This document shows, one piece after another, positions 18,209-27,051 of a stretch of DNA of 64,000 bases. The notes below the pieces were generated by a model. The model saw nothing but the letters and a program-made list of their open reading frames with translations. It did not search any database and was not told the origin of the DNA. The translations under genes and the position numbers were made by a program. This DNA is from CAVTWY01 sp963738615 (GTDB lineage: Bacteria; Pseudomonadota; Gammaproteobacteria; Burkholderiales; Burkholderiaceae_C), in the NCBI GenBank assembly GCA_963738615.1, contig CAVTXI010000019.1, positions 868,001 through 932,000 on the forward strand, given 5' to 3'. Positions within the stretch are counted from its first letter, which is position 1. Each line of letters begins with the position of its first letter.

Positions 18209-19230
18209 GACCAAAGGTGCAGGCGCACGAAGCGCGTGATGACCTGCATGAAGGCCTTCCATGTCGGCATGGTGGTCGACTCGATCTTCGCCTGACCGGT
18301 CATGCCGGGGATGAGATACCCGTCCAGGCTGTCGAAGGTGGCGGTGACGCGGATGACGTTTTTCGATGTGACGTTGCTGTCGATGAGGGTGACCTTGCCC
18401 CGGAACTCGTCGTTGAACCAGGCCGTTGGACGTGCGCGCACGGCTGCACCGATCTTCACGTGCTGGATGTCGCTTTCGATGATGTCGATCTGTACCGTGG
18501 CAGCGCCGGTGTTCCCGACCTCGGCGCGACGTGCCGTCGAGACGACGAAGTTGCCGCTGGGCTCGTAGGCGTACGGCAGCAACAAGAGCAGCGGCAGCGG
18601 CAAAAGCCCCAGCGGCAGCGCGCGCTTCCAGTAGGTGCTGCCGCGCGAGGCGGGCGAGGCGGGCGTGGCGGTCGTGTCGGCCCCGGCGGCCTGAGTGAGG
18701 CCCAGTGCACCCTGCGCATCCGCGGGCAATTTCGCTGAGGGCGTGGGCTCGCCCGGGGTTGCGTCCACGCGCTCGTTGGCCGTGGCGGTCAGCGCACGCG
18801 CTCGTAACGCAGCCAGTACCGGTGCTGATGTGGGTGCGGATACAGCAACGAAGGGCACACCAGGCTCTGCCGCCGATGCGGCCACGGTGGCGGGTGTGGT
18901 GCCGCGCGCAAACGGCGCCAGCAGCGGATGCTCCGCGGCCGCCACGCTGAACAACTTCTGGTCGGCCAGATAGGCGCAGAAGCGGTCGAACTCGGCCTGC
19001 GTGATTTCGCGCCCGAAGCGTTCGATGAAGGCGAGCTCGATCATGAAGAAGGTATCGCAATTCGCCAGCGCCCTGAGGGTGAAGAACTGCCTGGTGTCGA
19101 GCTCGAAGCCGCGCTTGGCCACCTTGTCGCGAATGATGTAGGTGGTCTGGTCGCCCTTGGTGACGCGAAAGCCTTCCAGCCGGTGCAGCAGGAACGCAGG
19201 CAGGGCAACTCTGTTGCTCTCTTCGGTCAT
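18196..19230 (-). CDS. HlyD-like membrane-fusion protein with atypical architecture
   Basis: Encodes 344 residues. Residues 1-100 resemble a small soluble domain (GFRVTKGDQTTYIIRDKV, TLRALANCDTFFMIE). This is followed by a low-complexity Ala/Pro/Thr linker and one transmembrane helix (PLGLLPLPLLLLLPYAY, about 208-224). The C-terminal region reads as the adaptor beta-barrel (VKIGAAVRARPTAWF, GKVTLIDSNV, YLIPGMTGQAKIE) and ends in a second hydrophobic helix. The lipoyl domain and alpha-hairpin normally found between the membrane anchor and the barrel are missing. The family resemblance is to periplasmic adaptors of ABC or RND exporters. No transporter gene is adjacent. Confidence 0.6.
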   Translation of the reverse strand: MTEESNRVALPAFLLHRLEGFRVTKGDQTTYIIRDKVAKRGFELDTRQFFTLRALANCDTFFMIELAFIERFGREITQAEFDRFCAYLADQKLFSVAAAEHPLLAPFARGTTPATVAASAAEPGVPFVAVSAPTSAPVLAALRARALTATANERVDATPGEPTPSAKLPADAQGALGLTQAAGADTTATPASPASRGSTYWKRALPLGLLPLPLLLLLPYAYEPSGNFVVSTARRAEVGNTGAATVQIDIIESDIQHVKIGAAVRARPTAWFNDEFRGKVTLIDSNVTSKNVIRVTATFDSLDGYLIPGMTGQAKIESTTMPTWKAFMQVITRFVRLHLWSWMP

Positions 19231-19256
19231 GTTCGGTTGTGGTGGTGTTCTGGTGT

Positions 19257-20039
19257 TCAGCGTCGCGCCGACAGACCGTGGGCGACGAAGTGCGGATTTT
19301 CGAAGCCCGGTTTGCCGTAGCGCAGCGGTTCACCCCGAAGATCGGTGACGTCGCCACCCGCGGCAGCCACGACGGCGTGGCCGGCTGCAATGTCCCATTC
19401 CATCGTGCGCCCGAACCTCGGGTACAGATCAGCATCGCCGCTGGCGACAAGGCAAAGTTTGAGCGACGAACCGGCGGTGTTCACGGCGGCCACCTTGCGC
19501 CCGCGCAGGTAGGTGTCCAGCGCCTGAGCGTCACCGTGCGAGCGGCTGGCGATGACGGTCAGGCCTTCGTCGGGGATGTTGCGGCAGCGGATGTCACGCC
19601 GCCCGTCGCCATCTTCGACCCAGGCACCTTCGCCGACCACACCGACCCACAGGCGCCCCTGGGCGGGCGCACTGACCACGCCCACCACGGGCACGCCGTC
19701 TTCGATCAGCGCCACGTTCACCGTGAACTCGCCGTTGCGCGACACGAATTCCTTCGTGCCGTCGAGGGGGTCGACGAGCCAGAAGCGGGGTGCCACGGTG
19801 CATGCATGCCCAGCAGCGTGGGCCTCTTCGGCGACGATGGGCACCCCCGGTGTCAGGCGCGTCAGGACCTGCACGATCAGGGCTTCGGCGCGGCCATCGG
19901 CGTCGGTCACCGGTGACGCGTCCGCTTTGCGGTTGACCGCGAAGTCGCTCGCATAGACTTCGAGCACGATGACGCTGGCAGCCCGCACGGCTTCGATTGC
20001 GGCGCGAGTCAGCAGGGTTCGGTCGGTGGATGGTTGCAT
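19257..20039 (-). CDS. cysQ: 3'(2'),5'-bisphosphate nucleotidase CysQ
   Basis: Encodes 260 residues of the inositol-monophosphatase fold. The metal-binding motif DPLDGTKEF (around residue 90), the upstream EEAHA glutamate and the C-terminal MEWDIAAGHAVV motif are all present. The enzyme hydrolyses PAP and PAPS to AMP and APS, removing an inhibitor made during sulfate assimilation. It is divergent from cysD with about 75 bp between starts, which fits shared regulation. No operator is recognised in the spacer. Confidence 0.93.
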   Translation of the reverse strand: MQPSTDRTLLTRAAIEAVRAASVIVLEVYASDFAVNRKADASPVTDADGRAEALIVQVLTRLTPGVPIVAEEAHAAGHACTVAPRFWLVDPLDGTKEFVSRNGEFTVNVALIEDGVPVVGVVSAPAQGRLWVGVVGEGAWVEDGDGRRDIRCRNIPDEGLTVIASRSHGDAQALDTYLRGRKVAAVNTAGSSLKLCLVASGDADLYPRFGRTMEWDIAAGHAVVAAAGGDVTDLRGEPLRYGKPGFENPHFVAHGLSARR

Positions 20040-20113
20040 CGTTTGCAGCTCGAACGCTGAATCCTAGTAGTTGGCGCCGCAGGCCGCATGGCCCCCGGCG
20101 CGGAACATCCGAC

Positions 20114-21031
20114 ATGACTTCCATCACCCGCAACACGCTGACCCATCTGCAACGTCTCGAGGCCGAGAGCATTCACGTCATGCGTGAGGTTGTCGCCGAG
20201 GCCGAGCGGCCGGTGATGCTCTATTCGATCGGCAAGGACAGCGCCTGCATGTTGCACCTGGCGCGCAAGGCCTTCTACCCATCGCCACCGCCGTTTCCGC
20301 TTCTGCACGTGGACACCACGTGGAAGTTCCGCGACATGTACGCGATGCGCGAGCGCATGGCGCGCGAGATGGGCATGGAGCTGCTGGTCTGGCACAACCC
20401 CGAGGCCAAGGCGATGGGCATCAACCCCTTCGACCACGGCTCGCAGTTGCACACCGACATGTGGAAGACGCAGGGGCTGAAGCAGGCGCTGGACCACTAT
20501 GGGTTCGATGCGGCCTTCGGCGGTGCGCGTCGCGATGAAGAGAAGTCGCGCGCGAAAGAGCGCATCTTCAGCTTCCGCTCGGCGCAGCATCGCTGGGACC
20601 CGAAGAGCCAGCGGCCCGAACTCTGGCGCCTGTACAACGGGCGCAAGAAGCCGGGCGAGTCGATCCGCGTGTTCCCGATCTCGAACTGGACCGAGCTCGA
20701 CATCTGGCAGTACATCCACCTCGAAGGCGTGCCGATCGTGCCGCTGTACTTCGCGAAGGTGCGGCCGGTGGTGGAACGCAGCGGCGCGCTGATCATGGTC
20801 GACGACGACCGCATGCGGCTGCACCCAGGCGAGGTGCCGATGATGAAGAAGGTGCGCTTTCGCACGCTGGGTTGCTACCCGCTGTCGGGCGCGGTCGAAT
20901 CGAACGCCGATACGCTGGTCGACATCATTCAAGAAATGCTGCTGACGAAGACCAGCGAACGACAGGGCCGGATGATCGACCACGATCAGGCGGCGTCGAT
21001 GGAGAAGAAGAAGCAAGAGGGGTACTTCTAA
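20114..21031 (+). CDS. cysD: Sulfate adenylyltransferase subunit 2, CysD
   Basis: Encodes 305 residues, as usual for CysD. The start at 20114 gives MTSITRNTLTHLQRLEAESI, the normal N-terminus. The PP-loop variant YSIGKDSACMLHL, the FGGARRDEEKSRAKER segment and the C-terminal tail MEKKKQEGYF are characteristic. With CysN it forms APS from ATP and sulfate in the cytoplasm. Three bases separate it from cysNC, so they form an operon. Confidence 0.96.
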   Translation: MTSITRNTLTHLQRLEAESIHVMREVVAEAERPVMLYSIGKDSACMLHLARKAFYPSPPPFPLLHVDTTWKFRDMYAMRERMAREMGMELLVWHNPEAKAMGINPFDHGSQLHTDMWKTQGLKQALDHYGFDAAFGGARRDEEKSRAKERIFSFRSAQHRWDPKSQRPELWRLYNGRKKPGESIRVFPISNWTELDIWQYIHLEGVPIVPLYFAKVRPVVERSGALIMVDDDRMRLHPGEVPMMKKVRFRTLGCYPLSGAVESNADTLVDIIQEMLLTKTSERQGRMIDHDQAASMEKKKQEGYF

Positions 21032-21034
21032 GCC

Positions 21035-22940
21035 ATGGCCCACGTCTCCGACCTCATCGCGACCGACATCGCGGCGTATCTCGAGCAGCACGAGCGCAAA
21101 GGGCTGCTGCGCTTCATCACCTGCGGCTCGGTCGACGACGGCAAAAGCACGCTGATCGGGCGGCTGCTGTACGAGTCGAAGATGCTGTTCGAAGACCAGC
21201 TCGCCGCGATCGAGGCCGACAGCAAGAAGTGGGGCACGCAGGGCGGCGAGATCGACTTCGCACTGCTGGTCGACGGACTGGCCGCCGAGCGCGAGCAGGG
21301 CATCACGATCGACGTCGCGTATCGCTTCTTCTCGACTGACCGGCGCAAGTTCATCGTCGCCGACACCCCGGGCCACGAGCAGTACACGCGCAACATGGTC
21401 ACCGGCGCGTCGACCGCCGACCTCGCGATCATCCTGATCGACGCGCGCAAGGGCGTGCTGACGCAGACGCGCCGACACAGCTTTCTGGTCAGCCTGATCG
21501 GCATCAAGAAGGTCGTGCTTGCGATCAACAAGATGGACCTTGTCGATTTCTCGGCTGACGTGTTCCGCAAGATCGACGAGGAATACCGCGCCTTCGCCGC
21601 GCCGTTGGGCATCGAGTCGATCACGTCGGTGCCGCTGTCGGCGCTGCAGGGCGACAACATGACATCGCCCAGCCCGAAGACGCCGTGGTACCAGGGCCCG
21701 ACGTTGATGAGCCTGCTCGAGACGATCGAGGTCGCCGACCAGGCCCAGTCGCAACCCGCGCGGCTGCCGGTGCAGTGGGTCAACCGGCCCAACCTCGACT
21801 TCCGCGGCTTCTGCGGCATGTTGACCAGCGGCACGTTGTCGCCGGGTGACCGCATCCGCGTGCAGCCGTCGGGCCGCGAGAGCCGTATCAGGCGCATCGT
21901 CGACCACCGCCGGGGACCTGCCGATCGCGGTGGCGGGCCAATCGGTGACGGTCACGCTCGACGACGAAGTCGACATCTCGCGTGGCGACGTCATCAGCTC
22001 GGCCGACGCACCGGCCGAAGTGGCCGACCAGTTCGAATGCACGCTCGTGTGGATGGCCGAAATGCCGATGCTGCCGGGGCGCCAGTACCTGCTGAAGCTC
22101 GGCGCGCGCACCGTCAACGCCACCATCACCGAGCCCAAGCACAAGGTCAACGTCAACACGCTCGAGAAACTCGCGGCGAAGCAGCTCGAGCTCAACGAAA
22201 TCGGCGTGTGCAACCTGTCGCTCGATCGCGTGGTTGCGTTCGACCCGTACGCGAAGAATCGCGACACCGGCGGCTTCATCCTCATCGACCGGATCAGCAA
22301 CCACACGGTCGGCGCCGGCATGCTGCATTTCGCGCTGCGCCGATCGCAGAACATCCACCGTCAGGCGGTGGATGTCGACCGCGCCGCCCGCGCGCAGGCG
22401 TTGGCGCAGAAGCCGGTGGTGTTGTGGTTCACCGGCCTGTCGGGTGCGGGCAAGTCGACGATTGCGAACCTGGTCGAGAAGCGGCTGCATGCGCGCGGGC
22501 GCCACTCGTACCTGCTCGACGGCGACAACGTGCGCCACGGCCTGAACCGCGATCTCGGGTTCACCGAGGTTGACCGCGTGGAGAACGTGCGCCGCGTCGC
22601 CGAGGTCGCCGCACTGATGGTCGACGCAGGACTGATCGTCTTGGCCGCGTTCATCTCGCCTTACCGCGCCGACCGCGCGATGGCGCGTTCACGCGTGCCC
22701 GAAGACGCCTTCATCGAGATCCACGTCGACACCCCGCTCGAGATTGCCGAGGCGCGCGACGTGAAGGGTCTGTACAAGAAGGCCCGGCGCGGCGAGTTGC
22801 GCAACTTCACCGGCATCGACGCGCCCTACGAGGCGCCTCAGAAACCCGAACTGCACATCGACGGCGCGCGCATGACGGCCGAGCAGGCCGCCGATGCGGT
22901 TGTTCGCCTGCTGGAAGAGCGCGGACACATCGACGGCTGA
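21035..22940 (+). CDS. cysNC: Bifunctional CysN-CysC: ATP sulfurylase GTPase plus APS kinase (frameshifted)
   Basis: The N-terminal GTPase has G1 GSVDDGKST, G3 DTPGHEQY and G4 NKMD. The C-terminal APS kinase has the P-loop FTGLSGAGKST, DGDNVRHGLN and the KGLYKKAR motif. The fusion couples APS formation to PAPS synthesis. The frame breaks near 21902, inside the GTPase beta-barrel (RIRRIV then TTAGDLPIAV); removing one G restores a continuous reading of about 634 codons. Both halves are otherwise intact in this indispensable pathway, so a sequencing indel is likelier than inactivation. Confidence 0.92.
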
Positions 22941-22944
22941 TCGC

Positions 22945-23964
22945 ATGCGAAGCAAAACGGTGCATGTCGTGGCGGCGCTGATCGCCGCGCTGGCCGCGAC
23001 CACGCCAGCCGTCCAGGCCCAGGACGATCGACCGAACCTGCGCGAGCGTATGCGCCAGATGCGACAGATCGAAGAGAACTACCCCGAGCCGCCCGAAGGG
23101 CCGGCGCGCATCGACAAGGCCGGCGACTACACCTACCGCCTCGAACATGGCGGCCTCGCGCGCAAGTACGTCGTGCACGTGCCGGCTTCATACAGGCCGT
23201 CGAGCAGCTCGCCGGTGGTGCTGGCACTGCACGGCGGCGGCGGTTTCGCCGAGTACCAGGCGAAGGACGAACACTACGGGCTGATTTCGAAATCCGAACA
23301 GGCTGGCTTCATCGCGATCTTCCCGAACGGCTACAGCCCCTTGCGAAACGGCAAGTTCGCGACCTGGAATGCCGGCACCTGCTGCGCCGGAGCGCGCGAC
23401 AAGAACGTCGATGACGTCGGTTTCCTGCGCGCGGTCGTCGGCGACCTTGGGCAGCGTCTGAACATCGACCGGACGCGCGTCTATTCGATCGGCATGTCGA
23501 ACGGCGGGCTGATGTCGTACCGCCTGGCTTGCGAGGCGCCGGATTTGGTCAAGGGCATCATGGCCGTGGCCGGCACCGACAACACCACGCATTGCGAGCC
23601 CGGCAAGCCGGTGTCGATCCTGCATGTGCACGCGAAGAACGACGACCACGTGAACTTCGACGGCGGCGCCGGTGTGGCTGCGCGCGACGCTTCGAAGGTG
23701 ACGGACTTCCGCTCGGTGCCCGACACCATCGCCAAGTGGGTCAGGCTCAACCGCTGCGAACCCAAGCCTGCGCGCGTGCTCGAGGTCCCCGGGGCGACGT
23801 GCGACCTCTATACGGGCTGCGCCGAAGGCACGCGAGTCAAGTTGTGCGTGACCGAACGCGGCGCGCACTCGTGGCCCGGTGGCGTGAAGTCACGTGGCAA
23901 CGAGCCGGCGTCGAAAGCCATCATCGCGAACGACGTGATGTGGGATTTCTTCGGCGGGCGCTGA
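22945..23964 (+). CDS. Secreted esterase, PHB-depolymerase/feruloyl-esterase family (LpqC-like)
   Basis: Encodes 339 residues. The start at ATG 22945 lies 4 bp after cysNC and gives a clean Sec signal peptide (MRSKTVHVVAALIAALA, cleavage near VQAQ). The alpha/beta-hydrolase core shows ALHGGGG (oxyanion region), nucleophile motif GMSNGG, and HAKNDDHVNF plus a late RGAHSWPGG supplying Asp and His. This is the poly(3-hydroxybutyrate) depolymerase/feruloyl esterase class acting on extracellular esters. Proximity to the sulfur genes is probably incidental. Confidence 0.85.
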   Translation: MRSKTVHVVAALIAALAATTPAVQAQDDRPNLRERMRQMRQIEENYPEPPEGPARIDKAGDYTYRLEHGGLARKYVVHVPASYRPSSSSPVVLALHGGGGFAEYQAKDEHYGLISKSEQAGFIAIFPNGYSPLRNGKFATWNAGTCCAGARDKNVDDVGFLRAVVGDLGQRLNIDRTRVYSIGMSNGGLMSYRLACEAPDLVKGIMAVAGTDNTTHCEPGKPVSILHVHAKNDDHVNFDGGAGVAARDASKVTDFRSVPDTIAKWVRLNRCEPKPARVLEVPGATCDLYTGCAEGTRVKLCVTERGAHSWPGGVKSRGNEPASKAIIANDVMWDFFGGR

Positions 23965-24010
23965 CGGTCCGTCAAGCATCTGGACCACGCTTGCCGATCG
24001 CCCAGAAAAA

Positions 24011-24032
24011 TGCCCACCCCGGAGGGTGGGCA
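24011..24032. terminator. Strong hairpin after the esterase gene
   Basis: TGCCCACCC-cgga-GGGTGGGCA forms a 9-bp perfect stem with a 4-nt loop, 47 bp after the stop. There is no U-tract, so it may be a factor-dependent terminator or RNA-stabilising hairpin. Two further hairpins follow within 110 bp (24068-24085, and a CCCCC/GGGGG stem at about 24121-24136). Confidence 0.5.
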
Positions 24033-24162
24033 GAAAGTCCTACAAGAGGACGTCGTTGGGACCGGATGCCACCCGTTTGGGTGGCGACAAAGTACTTTAG
24101 CTCGGTCACCGAAGCACGCACCCCCAGGACCGGGGGCGCGTGAGTCGATCACGACAGCAGTC

Positions 24163-24813
24163 ATGCCATCACAAGAACCCAATGAAGACGACGTGGCGGC
24201 CTTGCTACAGGCGCTCGATGCCCTGCCGCCGCATCTCGAACCCCTCGACGCGAGTGCAATCGATGGCTTCCTCACTGGCGTCGTGCTGCAACGACTGCCG
24301 CTGGCGCAGTTCTGGCGGCCGATGCTTGACCCGGATGGCCGCGCGCCGACCATCAGGCCTGATGAGCCGTCCATCCGCCACCTGCTGAATGTGCTGGAAA
24401 GTCGACAGCGGCGGCTTGACGGTGCGATCGAGCAACGAATTTGGTTCGATCCGTGGATTTTCGAGGCCGATGCCGAGTCGCCAGACTCTATTCGCGAAGC
24501 CTGCGCGCCCTGGGCGGCCGGGTTCGCGTTGGCCATGGAGCACGCGCCTGGTTTGATGGCGCTGGGCGACCCGGGGCTCATCGAGGCGCTGGCCCTGATC
24601 TACATCCACTTCGATGAGAACGACCTCGAAGACGCCGAGGACATGCTCGCAGCCATCGAAGACATCGAGCCGGCGCGCGATCTTGCCGAAGCGGTCGAAG
24701 ACCTGGTGACGGCGACGCTGCGTCTGGCTGACATCAGCCGACCCCATCGAACGGCCACGAAACGGCGGGCTGGCAACCCGCGCCGACAAACAGGTTCGGG
24801 CCGTCGCCGCTGA
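24163..24813 (+). CDS. UPF0149/YecA-family protein without SEC-C tail
   Basis: Encodes 216 residues from ATG 24163. The N-terminal half has the family pattern (LEPLDASAIDGFLTGVVL, FWRPML) and acidic helices DENDLEDAEDML. The C-terminus is a basic tail (TATKRRAGNPRRQTGSGRRR) where many YecA proteins carry a zinc-binding SEC-C motif; no cysteines are present. Cytoplasmic, role unknown. A paralogue with an intact SEC-C motif lies at 26304-26969. Confidence 0.8.
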   Translation: MPSQEPNEDDVAALLQALDALPPHLEPLDASAIDGFLTGVVLQRLPLAQFWRPMLDPDGRAPTIRPDEPSIRHLLNVLESRQRRLDGAIEQRIWFDPWIFEADAESPDSIREACAPWAAGFALAMEHAPGLMALGDPGLIEALALIYIHFDENDLEDAEDMLAAIEDIEPARDLAEAVEDLVTATLRLADISRPHRTATKRRAGNPRRQTGSGRRR

Positions 24814-25086
24814 TCAGCGGCTCGAGGCCCAGGCTTGCGCGCGCACGGTGCTGGACGGGGTGGCCGGATCAGCCAGCGCGGTCCGTGCGGTCGATGACAA
24901 ATCGGACGGCTTGGCCTGGCGGCGAGCATCGTCGTCGGCCAGTGCGATGGTGCGCATGCCGACTGACCTCGGCGTGTCTTCACGCTTCGAGGCGACACGC
25001 TCTTCGATCAGTGCCAGCGCCAGGGCCGAAAGCACCACAGACACCACGGTCGTCCAGGTGGCAAAGCTGATGAGTGGATGGCGCAT
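24814..25086 (-). CDS. Small single-pass membrane protein, hypothetical
   Basis: Ninety residues from MRHPLISF at 25086; a longer frame to 25170 is possible. One hydrophobic segment (WTTVVSVVLSALALALIEE, about residues 10-28) is followed by a polar Ala/Asp/Arg tail. No family is recognised. It ends directly against the stop of the convergent YecA-like gene. Confidence 0.45.
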   Translation of the reverse strand: MRHPLISFATWTTVVSVVLSALALALIEERVASKREDTPRSVGMRTIALADDDARRQAKPSDLSSTARTALADPATPSSTVRAQAWASSR

Positions 25087-25308
25087 AGACAGCGTGGCGG
25101 CGAACCTGCCCGGGGGAATCCGGCGAAGGTCTCTCGACCGTCCCGTAGCAGCGCGCGGCGCAATGAACATCGTGGAAACGTGAACTGTGCACCAGCGGGT
25201 ACTCGTTCAAGGCGATGCCAAACATGCCGTTACCAACCACACTCGAAAGCATCGTGTCGACGTGACAAAGGCGATAGACCTCGGTCACGACACGATAGGG
25301 AGAAACCG

Positions 25309-25506
25309 ATGCCGCACGTGCCCCATCAGACCATGCCGTTCAGGCGCCCGTTGAACTCATGGCCGCAGGACCTGCGACCTGACCCGGCGGAAGTCGGCAC
25401 GGCCTTCGGCCTCGAGCTTTGTCTCGAAGGGCGCCCGAGACCTCGGCCAGACGACGGTGTCATGGGCGCAAACGGCACACCGCAGGCGCCGACCCTCTGC
25501 CCCTGA
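25309..25506 (+). CDS. Small hypothetical protein (65 aa)
   Basis: ATG 25309 is preceded by a good Shine-Dalgarno sequence (AGGGAGA, 5-6 nt spacing). The product is Pro/Arg-rich (MPFRRPLNSWPQDLRPDP) with no domain or membrane segment. Support rests on the ribosome binding site and an open frame only. Confidence 0.4.
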   Translation: MPHVPHQTMPFRRPLNSWPQDLRPDPAEVGTAFGLELCLEGRPRPRPDDGVMGANGTPQAPTLCP

Positions 25507-25527
25507 TCCGCATCCCGAGGCTCGTTC

Positions 25528-26286
25528 TCAGACCTCGATCAGCAAGTCGGCCTGATAGCCGTTGGTCTCGCCGCGGCGGGCCAGACCGCGGGCCTGGCTG
25601 AGCACGCGCGTGGGCCCCAGCCGCAGGTCATGCCGGCTGTGAACGTGGCCGTGTAGCCACAGATCCACACCCGTCATCAGATCATCGTCAGCGTTGCAGA
25701 ACGACGCCGTGCCGGGCTGCGACCCGTAGCGCGGATCGGCGCAGGCCAGACTGGGCGCAAAGTGCGTGACGACGACGAGCGCGTCGCACGCGGGTGCGGC
25801 CGCAACGATCGCGCTTTGAAGCCAAGCGCGCGCAGCAAGCCCCTCGCGGCGGACCGCTTCGGCGTCAAAGGCGACGCCGCCGCGCGTCGAACCCATCACG
25901 CGCTGGAAGTAAGACCCTGCACGCAAGCTGCGCTCGAAACGATCGGGCCCGAAGACATCGAAGTCGCACCAGCGCACGGTTCCCAGCACGCGCACGCGGC
26001 GCCCGCGGCTGTCGACGACGTCATGCGATTGCTGCTCGAGCAGCGTGATGCCCTGCGCGGCGCAGTGCGCGCGCAGCGCGGGCCAGGCGTCGTCAAGCTC
26101 GCGCCGGTCGAACTCATGGTTGCCCGCGACGGCCACCACCGGGACCGGCCATCGCGCAAAGCGTTCGTAGCCGCGCCAGGTCGAGTCGATGTCGCCGGCC
26201 AGCACCAGCATTTCGGCCCCGTCGGTGGGACGGGGCTCGAAGTCTTCGGACTCGAGGTGCAGGTCCGACAGCAGTTGAATGCGCAC
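25528..26286 (-). CDS. Calcineurin-like metallophosphoesterase
   Basis: Encodes 252 residues from GTG 26286 with AGGGG upstream. The metallophosphoesterase motifs appear in order: SDLHLE (Asp/His), AGDID, GNHEFD (Asn/His), then late VVTHFAP and HGHVHSRHD. These residues build the two-metal site. The substrate (phosphodiester, nucleotide or protein) is not evident. It lies 17 bp downstream of the YecA/SEC-C gene on the same strand, so the two are likely co-transcribed. Confidence 0.88.
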   Translation of the reverse strand: MRIQLLSDLHLESEDFEPRPTDGAEMLVLAGDIDSTWRGYERFARWPVPVVAVAGNHEFDRRELDDAWPALRAHCAAQGITLLEQQSHDVVDSRGRRVRVLGTVRWCDFDVFGPDRFERSLRAGSYFQRVMGSTRGGVAFDAEAVRREGLAARAWLQSAIVAAAPACDALVVVTHFAPSLACADPRYGSQPGTASFCNADDDLMTGVDLWLHGHVHSRHDLRLGPTRVLSQARGLARRGETNGYQADLLIEV

Positions 26287-26303
26287 ACCAGCCCCTGGCA
26301 GGC

Positions 26304-26969
26304 TCAGGCCGATGCGCCGTGACAAGCCTTGTACTTGCGCCCGCTGCCGCAGGGGCAGGGGTCGTTGCGCCCGACCTTGGGTACCGTGCGCCGAATGGTC
26401 TGCACCTCGTAGCGGCCGGGCTCGGTCATCTCCCACAACGACGCCACCGTGCGTACCAGGTCATTAACAGCGCGGCCCGCGTCTTGCTGAGTCGTCAAGT
26501 TGCTCAGCGCGGCCAGCGCGGTGCCAACACGTTCGTCGGCGTGCTCTTGAAGATGCGGAAAGCGCTCGAGCGCCAGGCCGAAACCCGCAAGCCACGGGCC
26601 CAGCGTGCGCGCCCCGTCGGTCTGCGGCGTTTCGTACTCGCTGGTGGGCGGCGCCGCGTCGAGGTCGACGATCACCGGGTCGAACCACGCGGTCTCGGCC
26701 ATGTCGGCGTTCATGACTTCGAAGCGCCGCTCGATCAATGATCTGCAGCGCGCAAGCCAGGCGGGGTCATGGTCTTGCGGCAGATCGCGGCGCTGAACGT
26801 CGAAGACACCAGGCAGCCACTCGCCGATCGGGATGATTCGCGGCTGTACCGAAATGCCGGCAAGGTAGCCATCGATCATCACGGCGTCCATCGGCTCGAG
26901 AGGCGATGGTGTGCGCTCCAAGAGTGAGGTCAGCGCGTCGAGGTCGGCGTTGTTGAGGTCAACAGTCAT
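26304..26969 (-). CDS. YecA/UPF0149-family protein with SEC-C zinc motif
   Basis: Encodes 221 residues from MTVDLNNADLDAL. The N-terminal UPF0149 part (SPLEPMDAVMIDGYLAGI) parallels the protein at 24163. The C-terminus is a complete SEC-C motif, VGRNDPCPCGSGRKYKACHG, the zinc knuckle also found at the SecA C-terminus. YecA proteins associate with SecA or ribosomes in some bacteria, so a role in protein biogenesis is possible but unproven. Co-directional with the phosphoesterase. Confidence 0.88.
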   Translation of the reverse strand: MTVDLNNADLDALTSLLERTPSPLEPMDAVMIDGYLAGISVQPRIIPIGEWLPGVFDVQRRDLPQDHDPAWLARCRSLIERRFEVMNADMAETAWFDPVIVDLDAAPPTSEYETPQTDGARTLGPWLAGFGLALERFPHLQEHADERVGTALAALSNLTTQQDAGRAVNDLVRTVASLWEMTEPGRYEVQTIRRTVPKVGRNDPCPCGSGRKYKACHGASA

Positions 26970-27051
26970 CGGCGGGATTGTCAATGACAAGGCCCGCGGG
27001 AGGCGGGCCTGGGTCATGAGGCCCGCGAGGGGCGGGTACGCGTGATCAGGC

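Noticed and set aside
21890..21910. Programmed ribosomal frameshifting to explain the cysNC break
   Set aside because: No slippery heptamer or following pseudoknot is apparent, and many unrelated genes in the window have similar single-base breaks.
20009..22354. A 781-codon minus-strand open frame across cysD-cysNC
   Set aside because: Antisense of clearly recognisable sulfate-activation genes. It has no ribosome binding site and no domain.
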